NCBI GenBank assembly: GCA_938039975.1
Contig: CALHTM010000017.1
Span: 84,032 to 148,031, forward strand
Reading direction: 5' to 3'
Length of the DNA stretch: 64,000 bases
From: an uncultured Candidatus Saccharibacteria bacterium
GTDB lineage: Bacteria; Patescibacteriota; Saccharimonadia; Saccharimonadales; Saccharimonadaceae
Position numbers and translations under genes: made by a program. Position 1 is the stretch's first letter. The number at the start of each line of letters is the position of its first letter. Below are positions 51,047 to 60,319 of this stretch, one piece after another. The notes below the pieces were generated by a model, which worked only from the letters and a program-made list of their open reading frames with translations, did no database searches and had not been told where the DNA came from.

Positions 51047-51667
51047 ATGATCACCGACCAACTCCTCGCCAAATATCCCATCATCTCCGACCAAGTCGAC
51101 GCCAAAGAACTTGGCGCTTTGCTGCGGGAACTGGAAAAGGTGCTGCAAAGCGGTGCGGCAGGAAACATCGTCGAGTTTGGCTGTTATGTCGGCACGACGA
51201 GTTTGTTTATTCGACGGCTGATGGACGCCTATAAATTTACCGGTGAATTTCATGTTTATGATTCGTTTGCGGGCTTGCCAGAAAAGACTCAGCTAGACGC
51301 CAGCGCTGCGGGCGAGCAGTTCAAAGCCGGCGAGCTGCTCGCGCCACGCAAAACCTTCATTCAGAATTTCAAAAAGGCTGGCTTAAAACTACCAACTATT
51401 CACAAAGGCTGGTTTGCTGACTTCACCCCTGACGACGTACCGGAAAGTATCGTCTTTGCGTTTTTTGACGGCGATTTTTATGAATCAATTATCGATTCAT
51501 TCCGCGTCTGCGACGGCAAGTTTCAGAAAACGGCGACTATCATCGTTGATGACTATGCCAATGAAGCTTTGCCAGGCGCCGCGCGAGCGGTCGATAAGTG
51601 GCTGGCGAATAATCGGCAATATACGTTGAGAACAGAGTCTAGTCTGGCAATTATTCACATCCTTTAG
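51047..51667 (+). CDS. TylF-like class I methyltransferase
   Basis: The 206-aa protein has an AdoMet-binding VEFGCYVGTTSLFIRR, a VYDSFAGLPEKT segment, FAFFDGDFYESI and IIVDDYANEALPGAARAVDKW, all typical of macrocin O-methyltransferase (TylF) family members. Such enzymes methylate sugars or small metabolites with a metal ion. It stands alone, so the substrate cannot be guessed. A glycan modification would fit the envelope genes nearby. Confidence 0.87.
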   Translation: MITDQLLAKYPIISDQVDAKELGALLRELEKVLQSGAAGNIVEFGCYVGTTSLFIRRLMDAYKFTGEFHVYDSFAGLPEKTQLDASAAGEQFKAGELLAPRKTFIQNFKKAGLKLPTIHKGWFADFTPDDVPESIVFAFFDGDFYESIIDSFRVCDGKFQKTATIIVDDYANEALPGAARAVDKWLANNRQYTLRTESSLAIIHIL

Positions 51668-51688
51668 TACTGTTTTTCTTAAAGTAGC

Positions 51689-51732
51689 TTGACTTTTTAT
51701 AGTACCTTGTATAACATAGTACTATGTATAAT
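51689..51732 (+). promoter_or_regulatory. Promoter region and palindromic operator of the second PadR-ABC module
   Basis: TTGACT (51689-51694), TATAAC (51710-51715) and TATAAT (51727-51732) give overlapping promoter options. The 14-bp perfect palindrome ACATAGTACTATGT (51715-51728) overlaps the second -10, and a related TATAGTAC lies at 51698. It is a likely site for the PadR encoded in this operon. Confidence 0.55.
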
Positions 51733-51752
51733 GAAAATACAAGGAGCATAGC

Positions 51753-53054
51753 ATGAGAAGAATCGATATTATCAAGCGGGCGGGGCGCAATCTCCGCCAG
51801 TCGAAAGGCCGGACGATTTTGACGGCGCTGGCGATTTCGGTCGGGGCGTTTACGATTGGTCTGGCGCTGATGGCTGGCGAAGGTGGTCGGTTATACACCA
51901 ATAGTATGGTTGATGCGGCTGGCGATAAAAAAGTGATTATGGTTCGCAAAAAAATTGAATCGAACAATAAGGAAGAAAAATTACCAGAGTACGGCGCGTC
52001 GGAAAAAACAGAAAAAGAACAAGAGGAGAAGCAGGCAGCAGCTATGCGTAGTAAGTATTCGATGAGCGATGCTGACCTGGCTAAGCTGCGAAAGACTCCG
52101 CACGTACAAACGGTAACGCCGGCTTATTCAACTGCTGGCGTGGCCTATGCGCAGAGTTCAGCAAACGGCAAAAAGTTTGCGTTGGACGTAGCGGTGAAAG
52201 CTGATAAAACGCGGGCAGAATTGGCGGCGGGTAAGCTGGACAATTTCATGCCAAAGCCGGGCGAAATTATCATCCCAGAGACTTATGTTAAGCAGCTGGG
52301 CTTTAAGGACGCGCAGTCGGCGATTGGACAGACGATTACGTTGGGTTTGCGTAGTGCGGAGCAGAGCGGCGAGGTTGCTAGGGAGATGTCGCTGAAAATT
52401 ACTGCGGTTGACAAAGAGTCGGATACGATTTTGTACTATCAGCCGACGCTGCGAATCTCGACCGTTGACGCTAAGGAAATCTACGAATTTAGCCACGACA
52501 AAAGCCAGCCGAACGAGTATTCGACGGCTCTGGTGTCGGTTGATGATGAGAAAAATATCGATGCGGTGAAGGACGAAATTAGCAAAGACTACAGCGCCTA
52601 TTCGATTCAGGATGTGCGCAAGACGCTGCTCACCATGGTCAACGCGGCGCAAGCGGCGCTGGCAGGATTCGGCGGCTTGGCGCTGCTGGCCAGTGTATTT
52701 GGGATTATTAACACCATGTACATTTCGGTACTGGAGCGAACTAGCCAAATTGGCTTGATGAAGGCGCTGGGGATGAGAGGCCGCGATATCGGTAAATTAT
52801 TCCGCTATGAGGCAGCGTGGGTTGGTTTGCTGGGCGGCTTGATTGGTGTTGGGCTGGCGAGCTTAGTGACGCTGCTGAACCCAGTTATTGCCAGCTTCTT
52901 AAAATTAGGTGCCGGGACTAATTTGCTAGTAATTGATCCGCTGCAAATCGGGCTACTAGTGATTGGACTGGTGGTGATGGCGGTAATTTCTGGCTGGCTG
53001 CCAAGCCGTAAAGCAACAAAATTAGACCCAATTGAAGCATTAAGGACGGAATAG
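51753..53054 (+). CDS. MacB/FtsX-like ABC transporter permease
   Basis: The 433-aa protein has an N-terminal helix (about 20-40), a large extracytoplasmic domain (about 45-295) and three C-terminal helices. The coupling segment FGIINTMYISVLERTSQIGLMKALGMRGRDIGKLFRYEA marks the MacB class. The ribosome-binding site AAGGAG is 7 nt upstream. It pairs with the ATPase that follows after 10 nt. It probably exports a peptide, lipid or drug, or signals envelope stress. Confidence 0.92.
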   Translation: MRRIDIIKRAGRNLRQSKGRTILTALAISVGAFTIGLALMAGEGGRLYTNSMVDAAGDKKVIMVRKKIESNNKEEKLPEYGASEKTEKEQEEKQAAAMRSKYSMSDADLAKLRKTPHVQTVTPAYSTAGVAYAQSSANGKKFALDVAVKADKTRAELAAGKLDNFMPKPGEIIIPETYVKQLGFKDAQSAIGQTITLGLRSAEQSGEVAREMSLKITAVDKESDTILYYQPTLRISTVDAKEIYEFSHDKSQPNEYSTALVSVDDEKNIDAVKDEISKDYSAYSIQDVRKTLLTMVNAAQAALAGFGGLALLASVFGIINTMYISVLERTSQIGLMKALGMRGRDIGKLFRYEAAWVGLLGGLIGVGLASLVTLLNPVIASFLKLGAGTNLLVIDPLQIGLLVIGLVVMAVISGWLPSRKATKLDPIEALRTE

Positions 53055-53064
53055 GAGAATTATC

Positions 53065-53763
53065 ATGATTGAGTTGAAGAACGTCACTAAAATTTACGGC
53101 AAAAAGAAAAACCAATTTACGGCGCTGAAAAATATCAGCTTAACTATCCCAACAGGAGCAAGCGTAGCCATCTTAGGAAAATCTGGCTCAGGAAAATCGA
53201 CACTAATGCACGCTATCTCGGGGTTGGATAAGCCACAGAAGGGTCAAGTGATTATCGATGGGCAAGATATTTTGCAGCTGAAGCCAAAGCGTGTCGATGA
53301 GTTTCGCGCCAAGAAAATCGGCTTTATCTTCCAGAGCTTTTTTGTCCAAGGCAATGAAAGTGTGGTTGATAATGTCAGTTTGCCGCTGGAAATTGCGCGG
53401 GTGCCGCGGAAAAAACGAGCGCATAAAATCAACGCGGCGCTCAAGGCTGTGGACTTGTACGATAAGCGCAAAAACCGTGCCAAAGACTTGTCGGGCGGGC
53501 AGAAGCAGCGCTTGGCGATTGCTCGGGCAATTGTCGGTGATCCGCAAATCATTTTTGCCGATGAACCGACTGGCAACTTGGACAGCGAAACTGGCGCCAA
53601 GGTGGAAGAATTGCTATTTGGATATAATAAGCAAAAGGGTGTAACATTGATTGTAGTGACACACGATGCCGACCTAGCGAAAAAATGCGATCATCAAATT
53701 ATCATCAAAGACGGCCGGATTGAAAAGTCAACCGTGCCAGGAGAAAGAAAAAATGGACGCTAG
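53065..53763 (+). CDS. ABC transporter ATPase (MacB/LolD type)
   Basis: The 232-aa ATPase has Walker A GKSGSGKST, signature LSGGQKQR, Walker B IIFADEPTGNLDSE and H-loop VTHDADLA. It drives the permease encoded upstream. Its 3' end overlaps the PadR gene by 11 nt. Confidence 0.94.
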   Translation: MIELKNVTKIYGKKKNQFTALKNISLTIPTGASVAILGKSGSGKSTLMHAISGLDKPQKGQVIIDGQDILQLKPKRVDEFRAKKIGFIFQSFFVQGNESVVDNVSLPLEIARVPRKKRAHKINAALKAVDLYDKRKNRAKDLSGGQKQRLAIARAIVGDPQIIFADEPTGNLDSETGAKVEELLFGYNKQKGVTLIVVTHDADLAKKCDHQIIIKDGRIEKSTVPGERKNGR

Positions 53764-54100
53764 TGCTTACGCGGAAAGCTTGGCGATTCAACTGCGCAAA
53801 GGTTTCCTGGTGTACTGCGTGCTGCTGGTGTGTGCTAAGCAGCCGCAATATACTGGCGATATTGTCAAGCAAATGAGCGAGTCAGACCTGATGGTAGTGG
53901 AGGGTACGATTTATCCGCTGCTCAGCCGCTTGCAGAAATATGGCTATCTCAAGCATGAATGGCAGGAGAGCGAGCAGGGGCCACCGCGCAAATATTATTC
54001 ACTGACTGACACTGGCACGCAGCTGGTGGATGAACTAAAAGATCGTATCAAAATGTTGAATACTTCGCTAAAAAATCTCGAGAAAGGAGCAAAGCGATGA
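53753..54100 (+). CDS. PadR-family regulator (short class)
   Basis: The 115-aa protein has a winged helix, with a second helix SMSESDLMVVEGTIYPLLSRLQKYGYL and a wing KYYSLTDTG, but no long C-terminal arm, the PadR-s2 class. The ATG at 53753 follows AGGAGAAAG and overlaps the ATPase gene. It probably represses its own operon through the palindrome at 51715-51728. Its stop overlaps the next gene (ATGA). Confidence 0.9.
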   Translation: MDASAYAESLAIQLRKGFLVYCVLLVCAKQPQYTGDIVKQMSESDLMVVEGTIYPLLSRLQKYGYLKHEWQESEQGPPRKYYSLTDTGTQLVDELKDRIKMLNTSLKNLEKGAKR

Positions 54101-55395
54101 AAGAAATAACCAGAATCCATTTGGCAAAAACGCCGTTCAGCGCGGAGATTGACGCCAAAAAATCATTGGAGAAATATCTTAATTTAATTCAGAAAAACAT
54201 GCATGCCGAGCCGGAAGCCATGCAAGAAATTGAAGCGCGAATGGTGGAACTTTTAGCGGAGCGCGGCGTGGCAAAAGACGGCGTAATCGGTAACGATGAT
54301 GTTCTGGCGATTCAGAAACAGATGGGCGAGCCGCGCGATTTTTCGGACGGTAGCGACAATGCGGAGATTGATGCTGACGTAGATGACGAGGTATTGGGCA
54401 ATTCGTCTAAGCAGCTAATGCGCGATACTGAACATGGTTTGATCGGCGGCGTGTGTGCTGGCGTAGCAGCTTATTTTGGCGTTAATCCGTTGTGGATACG
54501 CTTGATCGCTATCTTTTCGCCGTTTATAACGTTTGGCACGGCGGTACTGATTTACATCGTCATGTGGTTGTCGATTCCTGAAGCGCGGACGGCTTCGGAC
54601 AAGCTGCGGATGCGCGGCGAGCCGGTAACACTGGACGCGCTCAAACGCTTGTCAGTTGACGATAGCACTGAAAAGCAGACAGCAAGCACCGCTGCCAAGA
54701 TTTTCCGCTTTTTGCTGGGAATTATACTGGCGCTGATAGCGTTTGGACTGCTGGTGGCGCTGCTGGTCGGCGGCGTGTTTGGCTTTGGTGCAGTGGCAGC
54801 GTTGAACGGATTTACCGCGCAAAGCTGGGCGTGGGGATTGCTATGCTGCTTGGTTTTGGGCGGCGCAGTTTTGTTCACCTTGACGTTGCTGGCTACCTGG
54901 AGCGTCTTCACTTGGAAGCTGAAACGTCCGGCGATTATGGCAATGCTGGGTCTATTGATGGCTGGCGCGGTTTGTTTGTCGGGTGTGGCAATTTTCAGCG
55001 CTAATACTTATTCGAATCTAACTTACGATTACGAGAAAACTTTAAAAGTTAAAACTATTGATGCCTCAGAAGCTGCTGCTGGCGCTAAAAGTATAGTAGT
55101 TGATGGCAACGGTGAATATGTTGCGATGGAATACGGCGGCTATGCCGAAAAGACTCGATTGGAAGTAAAATATCACGACACGCAATATTCCAAAGTACCG
55201 GAAGTAAAATTGCGCCGCGACGGCGACAAACTCGTGGTTAATGTAAAAAGCCAGATAGACGAGACGTGCAGCCATCGCGGTTTCACGGAGTCTATGCGCT
55301 GCCGCTACATGTACGGCCCGGTTTCCGTCAGGGTTTACGGTCCGGTGGATTTGCTGGCGCCTGGTCGCAACAATACGTTTGATTATAACGATTAA
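54097..55395 (+). CDS. PspC-domain membrane protein
   Basis: The 432-aa protein starts with a soluble helical region that resembles the HAAS domains found next to PadR regulators. A PspC domain follows (about 105-170; GLIGGVCAGVAAYFGVNPLWIRLIAI), then three or four further membrane helices and a beta-rich outer C-terminus. PspC proteins take part in envelope-stress sensing. Position in a PadR/ABC operon agrees with a stress-response module. Confidence 0.85.
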   Translation: MKEITRIHLAKTPFSAEIDAKKSLEKYLNLIQKNMHAEPEAMQEIEARMVELLAERGVAKDGVIGNDDVLAIQKQMGEPRDFSDGSDNAEIDADVDDEVLGNSSKQLMRDTEHGLIGGVCAGVAAYFGVNPLWIRLIAIFSPFITFGTAVLIYIVMWLSIPEARTASDKLRMRGEPVTLDALKRLSVDDSTEKQTASTAAKIFRFLLGIILALIAFGLLVALLVGGVFGFGAVAALNGFTAQSWAWGLLCCLVLGGAVLFTLTLLATWSVFTWKLKRPAIMAMLGLLMAGAVCLSGVAIFSANTYSNLTYDYEKTLKVKTIDASEAAAGAKSIVVDGNGEYVAMEYGGYAEKTRLEVKYHDTQYSKVPEVKLRRDGDKLVVNVKSQIDETCSHRGFTESMRCRYMYGPVSVRVYGPVDLLAPGRNNTFDYND

Positions 55396-55425
55396 AACTT
55401 TAAGCAACTTTTCATGACGCGTCGA

Positions 55426-55525
55426 TACAGTGGCGCTCATGAAAGCAGCTACAATCACTCAACCCTTGGCGTCGGCGGCTCCAGCAGTCGACGACCAAAT
55501 TTTGTGACCGCTCAATCCGCGGACA
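55426..55525 (+). promoter_or_regulatory. Leaderless start and in-frame TGA ahead of the GT2-GT39 gene
   Basis: TACAGT (55426-55431) ends 7 nt before an ATG at 55439 that is in frame with the downstream glycosyltransferase. After 22 codons (MKAATITQPLASAAPAVDDQ then IL) the frame meets TGA at 55505, then continues PLNPRTLTVDIVLP. This looks like a nonsense mutation (CGA or TGG to TGA) or a site of read-through or re-initiation. Confidence 0.5.
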
Positions 55526-58156
55526 TTGACGGTCGATATCGTATTGCCAGTTCTTAACGAAGCTCATGTGCTTGAGCAGTCGGTTACCAAACTGCATAGA
55601 TATCTTGCCAGCAATCTGCCGTATAGATGGTGTATCGTTATTGCCGATAATGGTAGCACCGACAGTACAGCGGCAATTGCTCGCCGGCTAGCCGAGAGAT
55701 ATCCAGAGATACGCTTGCTGCAATTGCCAGAAAAAGGCCGCGGCCGGGCTCTTAAACAGGCTTGGATGAGTAGCAAGGCGGACATTCTAGCCTATATGGA
55801 TATTGATTTGTCGACGAATCTTGACAGTTTTGAACCGATGATTGCGCCGCTGATTACTGGCGATGCTGGATTAGCGACCGGTTCGCGGCTAATGAAACAA
55901 TCGCGAACGACGCGCGGCTTCAAACGCGAGTTTATCTCGCGCTGCTACAATCGAATTATTCGTACTACTATGAAGACTAAATTTGTTGATGCGCAGTGCG
56001 GTTTCAAAGCGCTACGCCGCGATGTAGCGCAAAAGCTGCTGCCGTACATTAAGGACACGGCTTGGTTTTTCGATACTGAGTTGCTAGTCAAAGCTGAATA
56101 TAACGGCTATAAAATCCACGAGGAGCCGGTGGAGTGGATTGAAGATACTGATTCTCGGGTTAATGTTGTTAAAACAGCAACAGAGGATATTAAGGGTTTG
56201 TCGCGAGTACGCCAAGAATATGGTCAGTCGAGTTTCGGCGAGATGGCAGCGTTTGGCGGTTTATTGCTTTTCACGGCGATATTTTATCTACGGAATTTGA
56301 CCATTAATGGCATGGCCAACAGTTATTATGCGGCGGCTGTGCAAGCGGCAAGTACTAACTGGACGGCATGGCTATTCGGCAGCTTAGACGCGGCGAATTT
56401 CGTTAGCGTTGATAAGCCGCCGATTAGTATGATGATCATGGGGTTGTTTGGTAGATTGTTTGGCTTCTCATCTTGGAGTATGCTGTTGCCGCATGCACTA
56501 GCGGGAATCGCGACGGTGGCGCTAGTTTATCTGGTGGTTAGACGCTGGTATGGTGCTCGTGCCGGATTAATTGCCGGGGCGGTAATGGCGTTGACGCCAG
56601 CTGCTGCGCTAATGTTTCGTTTTAATAACCCAGATAGTTTCTTGACGTTATTTTTGACGGCCAGTGCTTATAGTTTTTTGCGGTCTTTCGAAGGAAGTAG
56701 GCCAGTGTTATGGTTGAGTCTGGCTGGTTTATTTACGGGGTTTGCTTTTAATACTAAAATGTTACAAGGTTTGCTTTTGTTGCCGATAATGACAATCATT
56801 TACATTAGCTTTGCACGCCCAAAATTCACTACCAGAATGTGGCATCTCGGCGTGGCTGGCATAGCGACAATTGTATCGACGTTTTGGTGGAGTATTTTGG
56901 TGTGGCTAACGCCAGCGGTAAATCGACCTTGGGTTGGTAGCACGAGCAACAATAGCATATGGAGTTTGATATTTGGTTATAACGGTTTTGGAAGGCTATT
57001 GGGTGATGGTGGCGGTCTTGGAAGCCGGCCAGACAGTATGATGCAAATGGGTGCGCAGGCTGCTGGTCAAACCGCTTCGCCAGCAGCGCAAGCAATGATG
57101 TCGCCGATTGGTATGATGGGCGGCAGTTTTGGTGCGGGTGGTCATGGCAACGGTCCCGGCGGTGTTGGCTTTGGCGGCGAGACTGGCGTGCTGCGTATAT
57201 TTAATGAGAGCTTTGGGCCGAACATTGCTTGGCTAATTCCGGTAGCCTTGATTAGCGCTGGGTTAGTAATCTGGTTGTTGCGCCGAGCGCCGCGACATAA
57301 TAAGGAGCGCATCGGTGTATTATTGTGGCTGGGTTGGCTGCTGATGCATATAGTAATTTTCAGCATGACCAGCGGCACTATTCATCCGTATTACGTTGTA
57401 GCTATGGCGCCGGCGGTAGCAGCGCTGGTCGGTATCGGGGCGCCATACATATGGCAAGCTTACACGCGCCGCACCAAAGTAGCCTGGATACTGCCGCTGA
57501 GTATCGCGCTAACGACAATTCTTAGCATTATTATGCTCGGCTATAGCAACTATTGGCCTTGGCTGATGTGGCTAGTGATGATTGCTGGTGGTGTAGCAAC
57601 TATTTTGACGCTGCTGCTGTTATCACAGACGAAACGGCTTAAGCAAATTATTCTTGGCTTAGCAATTACTGCTGGTATGGCGGCACCGATTGTCTTTAGC
57701 GTTAGCACGGTAGCTACAGCGCATAGCGGCAGTATTCCAACGGCTGGTCCAGGCGCTTCAGCGATGAGCAATACAAATAATGAGTCGGCGCGAGCTGAAT
57801 CGACGCTCGTCTCGTTTTTGCTAGAAAACCGTCGCGTCGCAACCTGGATAGCAGCGGTTAACAGCGCTAACGAATCGACACCGATTCAATTATCAAGCGG
57901 CCAGTCAGTCATGGCCATCGGCGGCTTCAACGGTAGTGACTCGACGTTGACGCTATCACAATTCAAACAACTTGTTAAACAGGGTAAAGTTCGCTATTAC
58001 GTAGTAAACAGCAGACAAGGGAAATCTGGCGGCCCCAGCGGTATGAGTGGACCAGGTAGCAATTCCGATATTCTAACATGGGTGAAAAGTACTGGTAGTA
58101 AAGTCGATTACGGCGGTACACAATATACAGTTTATGATCTTGCAGCGGCTGCTTAA
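55526..58156 (+). CDS. GT2-GT39 fusion: dolichol-phosphate-type plus ArnT/PMT-like membrane glycosyltransferase
   Basis: Residues 1-240 form a GT-A glycosyltransferase: VDIVLPVLNEAHVL, IADNGSTDST and the metal-binding MDIDLST. From about 245 onward there are about eleven membrane helices of the mannosyltransferase (YkcB) type with VDKPPISMM after the first helix, and a Gly/Met-rich outer loop near 495-555. The first part would load a sugar on a lipid phosphate and the second would transfer it to a surface acceptor. The TTG at 55526 has no ribosome-binding site. The natural start is probably the ATG at 55439, separated by an in-frame TGA. Confidence 0.88.
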   Translation: MTVDIVLPVLNEAHVLEQSVTKLHRYLASNLPYRWCIVIADNGSTDSTAAIARRLAERYPEIRLLQLPEKGRGRALKQAWMSSKADILAYMDIDLSTNLDSFEPMIAPLITGDAGLATGSRLMKQSRTTRGFKREFISRCYNRIIRTTMKTKFVDAQCGFKALRRDVAQKLLPYIKDTAWFFDTELLVKAEYNGYKIHEEPVEWIEDTDSRVNVVKTATEDIKGLSRVRQEYGQSSFGEMAAFGGLLLFTAIFYLRNLTINGMANSYYAAAVQAASTNWTAWLFGSLDAANFVSVDKPPISMMIMGLFGRLFGFSSWSMLLPHALAGIATVALVYLVVRRWYGARAGLIAGAVMALTPAAALMFRFNNPDSFLTLFLTASAYSFLRSFEGSRPVLWLSLAGLFTGFAFNTKMLQGLLLLPIMTIIYISFARPKFTTRMWHLGVAGIATIVSTFWWSILVWLTPAVNRPWVGSTSNNSIWSLIFGYNGFGRLLGDGGGLGSRPDSMMQMGAQAAGQTASPAAQAMMSPIGMMGGSFGAGGHGNGPGGVGFGGETGVLRIFNESFGPNIAWLIPVALISAGLVIWLLRRAPRHNKERIGVLLWLGWLLMHIVIFSMTSGTIHPYYVVAMAPAVAALVGIGAPYIWQAYTRRTKVAWILPLSIALTTILSIIMLGYSNYWPWLMWLVMIAGGVATILTLLLLSQTKRLKQIILGLAITAGMAAPIVFSVSTVATAHSGSIPTAGPGASAMSNTNNESARAESTLVSFLLENRRVATWIAAVNSANESTPIQLSSGQSVMAIGGFNGSDSTLTLSQFKQLVKQGKVRYYVVNSRQGKSGGPSGMSGPGSNSDILTWVKSTGSKVDYGGTQYTVYDLAAAA

Positions 58157-58214
58157 GAATACTTTAAGCTCAACCGCGCATACTGTCATTACAAACCTAA
58201 ACAAAGGAGTGAAT

Positions 58215-58472
58215 ATGACCAAGAATTTGAATTTGACAACTGATGAAGCACTTGTTTTGCAGCAGATTAGCGAGAGTGGCGAGGAAGACCTGACGGGACT
58301 AACCGAAAGCTTGCAAATGAGCCGTCCGAAATTGATGACACAGCTGAGTCGCCTCAAAAACAAAGGTTTAATCAAAATTAAAACGACCGCTGGCGATTGG
58401 TGGATTTCGATGAGCCGCCGCGGCAAGCAGACGACTCACTACTTGTGGCCAGAAATGTCCTTAAATTACTAA
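58215..58472 (+). CDS. Small winged-helix (MarR-like) protein
   Basis: The 85-aa protein is a single winged helix: EALVLQQISESGEEDLTGLTESLQMSRPKLMTQLSRLKNKGLIKIKT, followed by a wing with DWWISMSRRGKQTTHYLWP. It most likely binds DNA. The ATG at 58215 has AAAGGAG 6 nt upstream; the longer frame has none. It lies just before the two-component genes but they have their own promoter. Confidence 0.8.
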   Translation: MTKNLNLTTDEALVLQQISESGEEDLTGLTESLQMSRPKLMTQLSRLKNKGLIKIKTTAGDWWISMSRRGKQTTHYLWPEMSLNY

Positions 58473-58493
58473 ACCATTAAACAAAAGAAAGGT

Positions 58494-58499
58494 TATAAT
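58494..58499 (+). promoter_or_regulatory. -10 of the two-component operon
   Basis: Consensus TATAAT ends 6 nt before the ATG at 58506. Confidence 0.6.
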
Positions 58500-58505
58500 A
58501 AAATT

Positions 58506-59195
58506 ATGAAGATTTTGGTTGTTGACGACGAGAAACGAATTGCCAAGTCGATCAAACAAGGACTCGAAATGGACGGCTACGCGGTTGATATTGAGCATGA
58601 TGGCGAGGATGGCTACAATGCAGCGCGGGCTGATGATTACGATCTCATCATTCTCGACGTGATGATGCCGATCATGAATGGTTTTGAAGTCGCCAAAAAG
58701 CTGCGTGCTGACGGTAATAAAACGCCAATCTTGATGCTGACGGCCAAAGATCAGAATAAAGATATTGTGGAAGGCTTGGATAGCGGCGCCGATGACTATT
58801 TACCGAAGCCGTTTAGCTTCGAGGTTCTCGGCGCTCGCGTTCGGGCGTTGCTGAGGCGGCCGCAGGATGTACTTGATAACATTTTGACAGTGCGTGATCT
58901 TGAACTTGATATCGCTAATCACACTGCTAAACGGGCTGGTAAAGATATCAAGCTATCTAACAAAGAATTTGCTATTCTTGAGTATTTGCTGCGCAACAAG
59001 AATCAAATTCTTAGCAAGCAAAACATCATGACGCACGTTTGGGACTTTGATGCCGATATTTTGCCGAATAATGTTGAAGTTTTTATTAACTATTTGCGCA
59101 ACAAAATTGATAAGCCTTTTCCAGGCGCTGATCCGATTATCCAAACGGTACGAGGGTTTGGATATATCGTTAAGGACGAGATTAGAAAAGCATGA
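58506..59195 (+). CDS. OmpR/PhoB-family response regulator
   Basis: The 229-aa protein has a receiver domain with the acidic pair D7-D8, phosphorylation site D51 (LIILDVMMP), T in LTAKD and K in LPKPF. A C-terminal OmpR-type winged helix follows, with VEVFINYLRNKIDKP and IQTVRGFGYIV. It overlaps the kinase gene by 4 nt. Target genes are unknown. Expression from a leaderless -10 is predicted. Confidence 0.96.
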   Translation: MKILVVDDEKRIAKSIKQGLEMDGYAVDIEHDGEDGYNAARADDYDLIILDVMMPIMNGFEVAKKLRADGNKTPILMLTAKDQNKDIVEGLDSGADDYLPKPFSFEVLGARVRALLRRPQDVLDNILTVRDLELDIANHTAKRAGKDIKLSNKEFAILEYLLRNKNQILSKQNIMTHVWDFDADILPNNVEVFINYLRNKIDKPFPGADPIIQTVRGFGYIVKDEIRKA

Positions 59196-60205
59196 AAAAT
59201 GTTGGTCAACGTGCCGTTGTTCGCTTAGCGGGTACCTATTTGGCGATCATCATGTCTATGTCGATCGCCTTTAGTTTGATAATTTATGGACTATCAAGCC
59301 AAGAGTTTCATCGCCGGCCGCCAAATGATCAGCAAGCAACTTCTACGATTCGTTCCGCCGAGCCAGGTACGGTTATTTCAATTCACAGCTATCTTGATAC
59401 GCGTGAAGATGAAGCGATGGCGGCGATTCGCCTAAACTTGCTGTTGGCAAATTTAACGGTGTTTTTGATAGGCGGGCTAGTCAGCTATCTGCTAGCTCAG
59501 CATACGCTGCAGCCAATCGAGGATAACATGGCGGCGCAATCGCGTTTTGTCAGCGATGCTAGCCACGAATTACGCACGCCGTTGACTGCACTACTGGCAG
59601 CTAATGAGGTAGCATTGATGAACTCAAAATTGACTCTCAAACAGGCTAAGCAAGTTATCACCGACAATGTTAATGATGTTAAACGTTTACAAAAATTAAC
59701 CAACTCAATGTTAGGGTTGCTCAAAGAAGACAAGCTGGAAATTCAGAAAGGTAAGGTCGGTTTGCAATCGGTGATTGCTCGGGCAATGAACCTAGTAGTA
59801 AATCAGGTGCTGGCGAAAGATATTACTATCGATGACAAAACTAAAAATTTTTTGCTGCTTGGCGATCGACAAAGTTTAGAACAGCTTTTCACGATTTTGC
59901 TAGACAATGCTATTAAATATAGTAACAAAGGCGGTACCATTACTATTTCTAGCAGCAAAAAGGGTAAGCACGTCAGCGTTGCTGTAGCGGACGCTGGTAT
60001 TGGCATGAGCGACGAAGTAAAGTCGCAGATTTTTACGCGATTTTATAGGGCAGAAGAGTCGCGTACTACTGCTGGATACGGCTTAGGTCTGTCAATTGCC
60101 GAGCGGATTATTAAGGCGCATGGCGGACGAATTAACGTCGATAGCGAACAGAATGTTGGTTCGACTTTTACAGTCATTCTTCCTGCATACAACAAGAAAA
60201 AATAA
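59192..60205 (+). CDS. Membrane histidine kinase
   Basis: The 337-aa kinase has two helices (about 12-34 and 80-102) around a short outer loop of about 45 residues. The dimerisation domain has H125 in SDASHELRTPL, and the ATPase domain has N-box LLDNAIKYS, G1 VADAGIGM, F-box IFTRFYRAEE and G2 GYGLGLSIAE. The small sensor loop suggests it reads a membrane or ion signal. It partners with the regulator encoded upstream. Confidence 0.95.
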   Translation: MKNVGQRAVVRLAGTYLAIIMSMSIAFSLIIYGLSSQEFHRRPPNDQQATSTIRSAEPGTVISIHSYLDTREDEAMAAIRLNLLLANLTVFLIGGLVSYLLAQHTLQPIEDNMAAQSRFVSDASHELRTPLTALLAANEVALMNSKLTLKQAKQVITDNVNDVKRLQKLTNSMLGLLKEDKLEIQKGKVGLQSVIARAMNLVVNQVLAKDITIDDKTKNFLLLGDRQSLEQLFTILLDNAIKYSNKGGTITISSSKKGKHVSVAVADAGIGMSDEVKSQIFTRFYRAEESRTTAGYGLGLSIAERIIKAHGGRINVDSEQNVGSTFTVILPAYNKKK

Positions 60206-60319
60206 TTATTTTTAAGGCGCTTCTAATTGCTTATTGCTATATTATTGATCGATGCTAGTTTAACGAAATAGATCAATAAATGTCATCTAAAAGTATGCCA
60301 AATACAGCGTAAATGATAG

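Noticed and set aside
55505..55507. TGA as a recoded sense codon (SR1/Gracilibacteria code)
   Set aside because: Many genes in the window end at TGA in the expected place (for example hsdR, arcD and the 1-1476 helicase), and conserved proteins show no internal TGA.
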